Shown here in pieces: positions 61,083 to 64,000 of a stretch of DNA of 64,000 bases (positions within the stretch are counted from its first letter, which is position 1; each line of letters opens with the position of its first letter). The DNA lies in assembly GCF_002252475.1 (NCBI RefSeq), contig NZ_NNRK01000017.1, forward strand, positions 372,001-436,000, written 5' to 3'. A program made the position numbers and the translations under genes. The notes beneath the pieces were generated by a model. That model worked only from the letters and a program-made list of their open reading frames with translations, was not told where the DNA came from and did not search any database. The stretch comes from Brucella rhizosphaerae. Its GTDB lineage: Bacteria > Pseudomonadota > Alphaproteobacteria > Rhizobiales > Rhizobiaceae.

Positions 61083-61802
61083 TCATTTTAGAATATCGGA
61101 AAGACGCTTTTGTTCTTTTTCCGTGCGATCAAGATTGAGACCTGCCAGCAGATCCAGAATATGCGTCTTCATCAAGGATTCTGCTTCACCAACTTTATGC
61201 TGCTCAATGGCACCGACTAACGCATTGTGGGCATGGCTTTCACATGTCGTTTCTCTGCGCTGCCAATAAAGTGCGATGATCAGTGATGAGCGTGGCAGCA
61301 ATTCGGCAACAAAGCCCGCCAAAATCGAATGTCCTGCGATCTCTGCGAGGTCGAGGTGAAACCGTGCTGAAAGTCTGATCGCATCACTGTCACGGCCAGC
61401 GTGAAGTGCCGCATGTTCATCATTAAGATGCTTGCGCAGTTTCGCAATGTCATCTGCCGTTGCAACCCTGGCTGCAAGCGCCGCGACCTGCGGCTCGATC
61501 AGGGTTCGCGCTTCAAACACTTCGCGCGCTTCCTCCCGCGAAGGCTCTGCAACAAATGCACCACGATTGGGTTCAAGCCGCGCAAGACGATCATGCGAGA
61601 GAGCCTGTAGAGCTGATCGCACCACCGCACGGCTGACCGAATAGATCGTGGCCAGTTCATCTTCTGGCAGTTTTGTGCCAGGCAGCAACTGATGGCTGAC
61701 GATGGCATCTCTCAGGCCTTGATAAACAGAGTGCCAGCGAGCTGCCCCGTTGCCATTACCGTTTTCAGTCGTGTCTGGTGCGTTAGAGCCAAAAAAATTC
61801 AT
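61083..61802 (-). CDS. GntR-family (FCD) transcriptional regulator
   Basis: A 239-residue regulator. HTH: VYQGLRDAIVSHQLLPGTKLPEDELATIYSVSRAVVRSALQALSHDRLARLEPNRGAFVAEPS (about 27-87). The FCD domain follows. It is the most downstream gene of the minus-strand hydantoin/liv region and has two TTGATAT-type sites upstream. It probably controls the adjacent racemase and transporter genes. Confidence 0.92.
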   Translation of the reverse strand: MNFFGSNAPDTTENGNGNGAARWHSVYQGLRDAIVSHQLLPGTKLPEDELATIYSVSRAVVRSALQALSHDRLARLEPNRGAFVAEPSREEAREVFEARTLIEPQVAALAARVATADDIAKLRKHLNDEHAALHAGRDSDAIRLSARFHLDLAEIAGHSILAGFVAELLPRSSLIIALYWQRRETTCESHAHNALVGAIEQHKVGEAESLMKTHILDLLAGLNLDRTEKEQKRLSDILK

Positions 61803-61870
61803 TTGTGTCCGAGTACCAAGTTATTCTGATCGCGGGAAACTCTACAAACATGCGGGTTTTCAGAGCTTTT

Positions 61871-61930
61871 CTTGTACATATCAAACTCGCCTCATTGGTT
61901 GTCAACAAATTCGCCGATTTGATATACAAG
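61871..61930. promoter_or_regulatory. Two TTGATAT..CAAG operator-like sites upstream of the GntR gene
   Basis: CTTGTACATATCAA (61871-61884; reverse TTGATATGTACAAG) and TTGATATACAAG (61919-61930) share the pattern of the CTTGATATGCAAG site at 19197 next to the other FCD-type GntR gene. Autoregulation is inferred. Confidence 0.4.
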
Positions 61931-62110
61931 TTAGGATCGATACGTCGGAGATCCAGTTTCGATCCAATCTAATACTCGTTCTGAAGGGATTTTGGCCCAT
62001 GCAGAAACGTTGAACCACTCAAACCTCGTGTTCCAGTGGTTTGAATCCCCACTGACTTACATGCTGCTTCAAACGTTAAATTCGAAAAACCAAATAGATT
62101 CATAAGCTTA

Positions 62111-62186
62111 CTGGCGGTCATTTAGATTCCGACATTTGCTCAACGCCCGCCATTGAGGAATACAAATGTCGGAATCAGACCACTAG
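62111..62186. repeat. Dispersed palindrome, CCGACATTTG type, copy 2
   Basis: GATTCCGACATTTG (62125-62138) and CAAATGTCGGAATC (62163-62176) are perfect 14-base arms; GACCACTAG ends the element at 62186, the base before the racemase stop codon. The loop differs from copy 1 (16957-17031), so arms are conserved and loops are not. Confidence 0.8.
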
Positions 62187-62918
62187 TCACCGCCCCGGTG
62201 AATATGTTTCAAATATTCCTTCAAAGGCCTTTGCTCGTGGTGGCAGATATCCGCCTCGTTTGGAGGTCTTCAATCCCAAGCTAACCAGTCCCTCACAAAG
62301 TTTGACAGCAGCCGTCACACCATCAACCACTGGCAAGCCGTGTTCAATTGATAAGGATGCGGCGAGGTCTGCCATCCCGGCGCAGCCAAGCACAATCGCT
62401 TCAGCATGATCATCACGGATCGCGCGTGCGATCTCGTCTGATATGCGTTTTCTGGCATCAGAGCCGGGAATTTCGAGGTCCAAGACTGCAACATCGCTGG
62501 CGCGAACGCGAGCACAGCGCGTCGCCAGTCCGTAACGTACCAGATTGTGCTCAATTGCCGGAACGGAGCGGGAGAGGGTGGTCACCACACTGAACTTGCC
62601 CGCAATCAGGCTCGCCATGTGAAACGCTGCTTCGCCAATACCGATCACAGGCATTGTGCTGGCGCAACGTGCAGCATCAAGCCCCGTATCGTCGAAACAA
62701 GCTATGATGCAAGCATCAGCCGAAGCATGTTTCTGCATTTCACCGATCATACCAGGAATTGCAAAAACCTCGTCGAAATAGCCTTCTATGCTGGGCGGGC
62801 CATCCTTAGGATTGACGGCTATGATATTGGTGTCGCTCAGCGCAACGCTGCGCGCAGCTTCGCCAATCTTCCGCGTCATGGAAGCAGTTGTATTCGGGTT
62901 GACAACAAGTATGTCCAT
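62187..62918 (-). CDS. Asp/Glu/hydantoin racemase-family protein
   Basis: A 243-residue racemase of the hydantoin-racemase type (MDILVVNPNTTASMTRKIGEAAR). The two catalytic cysteines are Cys74 (IACFDDTGLDAAR) and Cys179 (VLGCAGMADL). Hydantoin racemases supply one isomer of 5-substituted hydantoins to hydantoinase; some members act on allantoin or maleate. It lies between livF and a GntR gene. No hydantoinase is in the window, so the exact substrate is open. Confidence 0.88.
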   Translation of the reverse strand: MDILVVNPNTTASMTRKIGEAARSVALSDTNIIAVNPKDGPPSIEGYFDEVFAIPGMIGEMQKHASADACIIACFDDTGLDAARCASTMPVIGIGEAAFHMASLIAGKFSVVTTLSRSVPAIEHNLVRYGLATRCARVRASDVAVLDLEIPGSDARKRISDEIARAIRDDHAEAIVLGCAGMADLAASLSIEHGLPVVDGVTAAVKLCEGLVSLGLKTSKRGGYLPPRAKAFEGIFETYSPGR

Positions 62919-62953
62919 TTCCTCAAACCATCTTTTTTTATCGTTGTTGATGG

Positions 62954-62996
62954 CTTAAAGCGCGGCAATTATTAAACCCAAATGACGCGCTTTAAG
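62954..62996. other. Palindrome CTTAAAGCGCG upstream of the racemase gene
   Basis: CTTAAAGCGCG (62954-62964) pairs exactly with CGCGCTTTAAG (62986-62996), with a T-rich tail on the plus strand. The AAAGCGCGTCAT word recurs at about 17747, suggesting another dispersed element rather than a terminator. Confidence 0.45.
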
Positions 62997-63082
62997 TTTT
63001 TGTTTTAGTGCATATTTTTAACGGAAAGCGAATTGTGTTTCCGCGACACGTCAGAGGCACAGAACGTCTTCAAATGTCATTC

Positions 63083-63116
63083 CGGCAGCCGTACTGCCCC
63101 CGAAGCACGGCTGCCG
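63083..63116. terminator. Hairpin downstream of livF
   Basis: CGGCAGCCGT (63083-63092) pairs exactly with ACGGCTGCCG (63107-63116). It stands 15 bases beyond the livF stop; no T-run follows on the minus strand. Confidence 0.6.
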
Positions 63117-63130
63117 ATCTGGGGTATGAC

Positions 63131-63853
63131 TCAGATTTCACCACCCAGATAAAGTTTTTTCACGCGCTCGTCAGAGATCAGTTCTTCTGAATTGCCGGAA
63201 AGTACGATCTTGCCGGTGGTGAGCGCATAAGCCCTTTGTGAGATACGAAGCGCCATGCGCGAGTTTTGCTCGACGAGCAGAACACTCACTTTTTCATCTC
63301 GGTTGATGGCCACAATCGAACGAGCGATGTCCTGCACAAGCTTAGGTGCGACGCCCAGTGATGGCTCATCAAGAAGCAACAACTTAGGTTTTGCCATCAG
63401 CGCGCGCCCAATGACGAGCATTTGCTGTTCACCGCCGCTCATCGTACCTGCTGCCTGAGAATAGCGTTCTTTCAGACGAGGAAACCGACCCATCACCATT
63501 TCCAGCGTGTTGGCAATCTCTGCCTTGCTGGATCGCGTAAAAGCTCCCATCAGAAGATTGTCGCGCACGCTCATATAGGGAAAAACGCGACGTCCCTCGG
63601 GCACCATAGCGATACCCATTTCAACAATCGTATCGGAACGCGTTCCGTCAAGGCGGCGCCCTTCAAAGTAGATCTCGCCCTTGCGCAGTTTATTCAATCC
63701 CGTGATTGCTCGCAGGATCGAGGATTTTCCAGCACCATTTGCCCCAATCAGGGCTACTGTCTCGCCTTGGTTGACTGTCAGCGAAACGCCTTTGAGGGCG
63801 TAGACGTGATCATAATAGAGTTCAGCATCGTTGACTTTCAGAAGCTCTGTCAT
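63131..63853 (-). CDS. livF: Branched-chain-amino-acid-type ABC transporter ATP-binding protein LivF
   Basis: A 240-residue ATPase of the LivF class. Walker A is GANGAGKS (37-44), signature MSGGEQQM, Walker B KLLLLDEPSLGVAP, then LLVEQNSRMALRISQRAYAL. LivF-type ATPases pair with LivG. The context (racemase, GntR) suggests hydantoin-, amide- or purine-derivative uptake rather than leucine itself. The start is two bases after the livG stop. Confidence 0.93.
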   Translation of the reverse strand: MTELLKVNDAELYYDHVYALKGVSLTVNQGETVALIGANGAGKSSILRAITGLNKLRKGEIYFEGRRLDGTRSDTIVEMGIAMVPEGRRVFPYMSVRDNLLMGAFTRSSKAEIANTLEMVMGRFPRLKERYSQAAGTMSGGEQQMLVIGRALMAKPKLLLLDEPSLGVAPKLVQDIARSIVAINRDEKVSVLLVEQNSRMALRISQRAYALTTGKIVLSGNSEELISDERVKKLYLGGEI

Positions 63854-63855
63854 GA

Positions 63856-64000
63856 TCAGTATCCAATCGTTTCATCTTCTGCGCCCAGATAGGCTTCGAT
63901 GACTTTCTCGTTCTCCTGAATCTCCCTGGGCGTGCCTTCCGCAATCTTCTGACCGAAATTGATGACAACGATCCGGTCGGAGATATTCATGACGGCTGGC
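63856..64000 (-). CDS. livG: Branched-chain-type ABC ATP-binding protein LivG, C-terminal fragment (cut by window edge)
   Basis: The last 47 codons are present: [40 protein letters not shown], then ETIGY. This is the standard LivG end (D-R-I-V-V-x-x-x-G-x-x-I-A-E-G-x-P). The rest lies beyond position 64000. The stop is two bases before livF. Confidence 0.9.
   Translation of the reverse strand, partial: PAVMNISDRIVVINFGQKIAEGTPREIQENEKVIEAYLGAEDETIGY

Noticed and set aside
1-64000. CRISPR array, prophage or insertion sequence
   Set aside because: No regularly spaced repeats, no phage structural genes and no transposase frames were seen.

Overview
The window looks like chromosomal DNA of an alphaproteobacterium of the Brucella/Ochrobactrum group. 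The reasons are gene content (ugpBAEC, sitABCD, an MgtC-like protein, DUF1127, DUF3775 and DUF2938 proteins, a choline-sulfate module, an Ochrobactrum-type D-aminopeptidase relative), the moderate GC content, and several rhizobiales-type intergenic palindromes. Assignment to genus is inference. I see no phage, transposase, CRISPR array or replication origin. The region is dense with ABC transporters and catabolic genes, each with its own regulator, as is typical of soil and host-associated rhizobiales.

Layout. 0-7 kb: a truncated TonB receptor lies divergent to an unusual LysR-HTH/TrpD2-like fusion, followed by a methionine-type aminotransferase, metQ-metN-metI and a 2-oxoglutarate oxygenase. 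7-14 kb (minus strand): aldehyde dehydrogenase, DUF3775, an FAD dehydrogenase, a TauE-like exporter, a branched-chain aminotransferase and a DMT permease. 14-20.7 kb: DUF1127, a gene-poor stretch with palindromes, DUF2938, an AzgA-type purine permease, a deaminase, an FAH-family enzyme divergent to a GntR regulator, and gluconokinase. 20.6-26.8 kb (minus): an SLC13/TrkA_C transporter and ugpBAEC with a Pho-box-like site. 27-37 kb (plus): a D-aminopeptidase-like hydrolase, adenine deaminase, MgtC, an Lrp regulator divergent to a saccharopine-dehydrogenase-like enzyme, two tandem binding proteins without a transporter, a DadA-like oxidase and a Tas-like aldo/keto reductase.

37.3-43.4 kb (minus): an ABC importer of unknown substrate (ATPase, binding protein, two permeases) that continues into a LacI regulator and a cyclic-phosphodiesterase-like 2H protein. 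Three closely related TGCAC-type palindromes stand at its promoters. This is the best candidate for an undescribed system: a regulated uptake pathway, perhaps for a cyclic or esterified phosphate compound. 43.4-47 kb: sitABCD (manganese/iron) with a perfect 15-bp-arm palindrome upstream.

47-54.5 kb: an AraC regulator, tRNA-Asn(GUU), several small secreted or membrane proteins (two under EcfG-like general-stress promoters), a DnaQ-like exonuclease, a probable tandem winged-helix protein, an RcnB-like protein and a DUF808 protein. 54.5-57.4 kb: an SDR divergent to a LysR regulator, and a polysaccharide deacetylase. 57.4-61 kb: choline-sulfate utilisation (LysR, choX, betC). 61-64 kb (minus): a GntR regulator, a hydantoin/Asp-Glu racemase, livF and the 3' end of livG, probably the end of a larger hydantoin- or amide-uptake locus.
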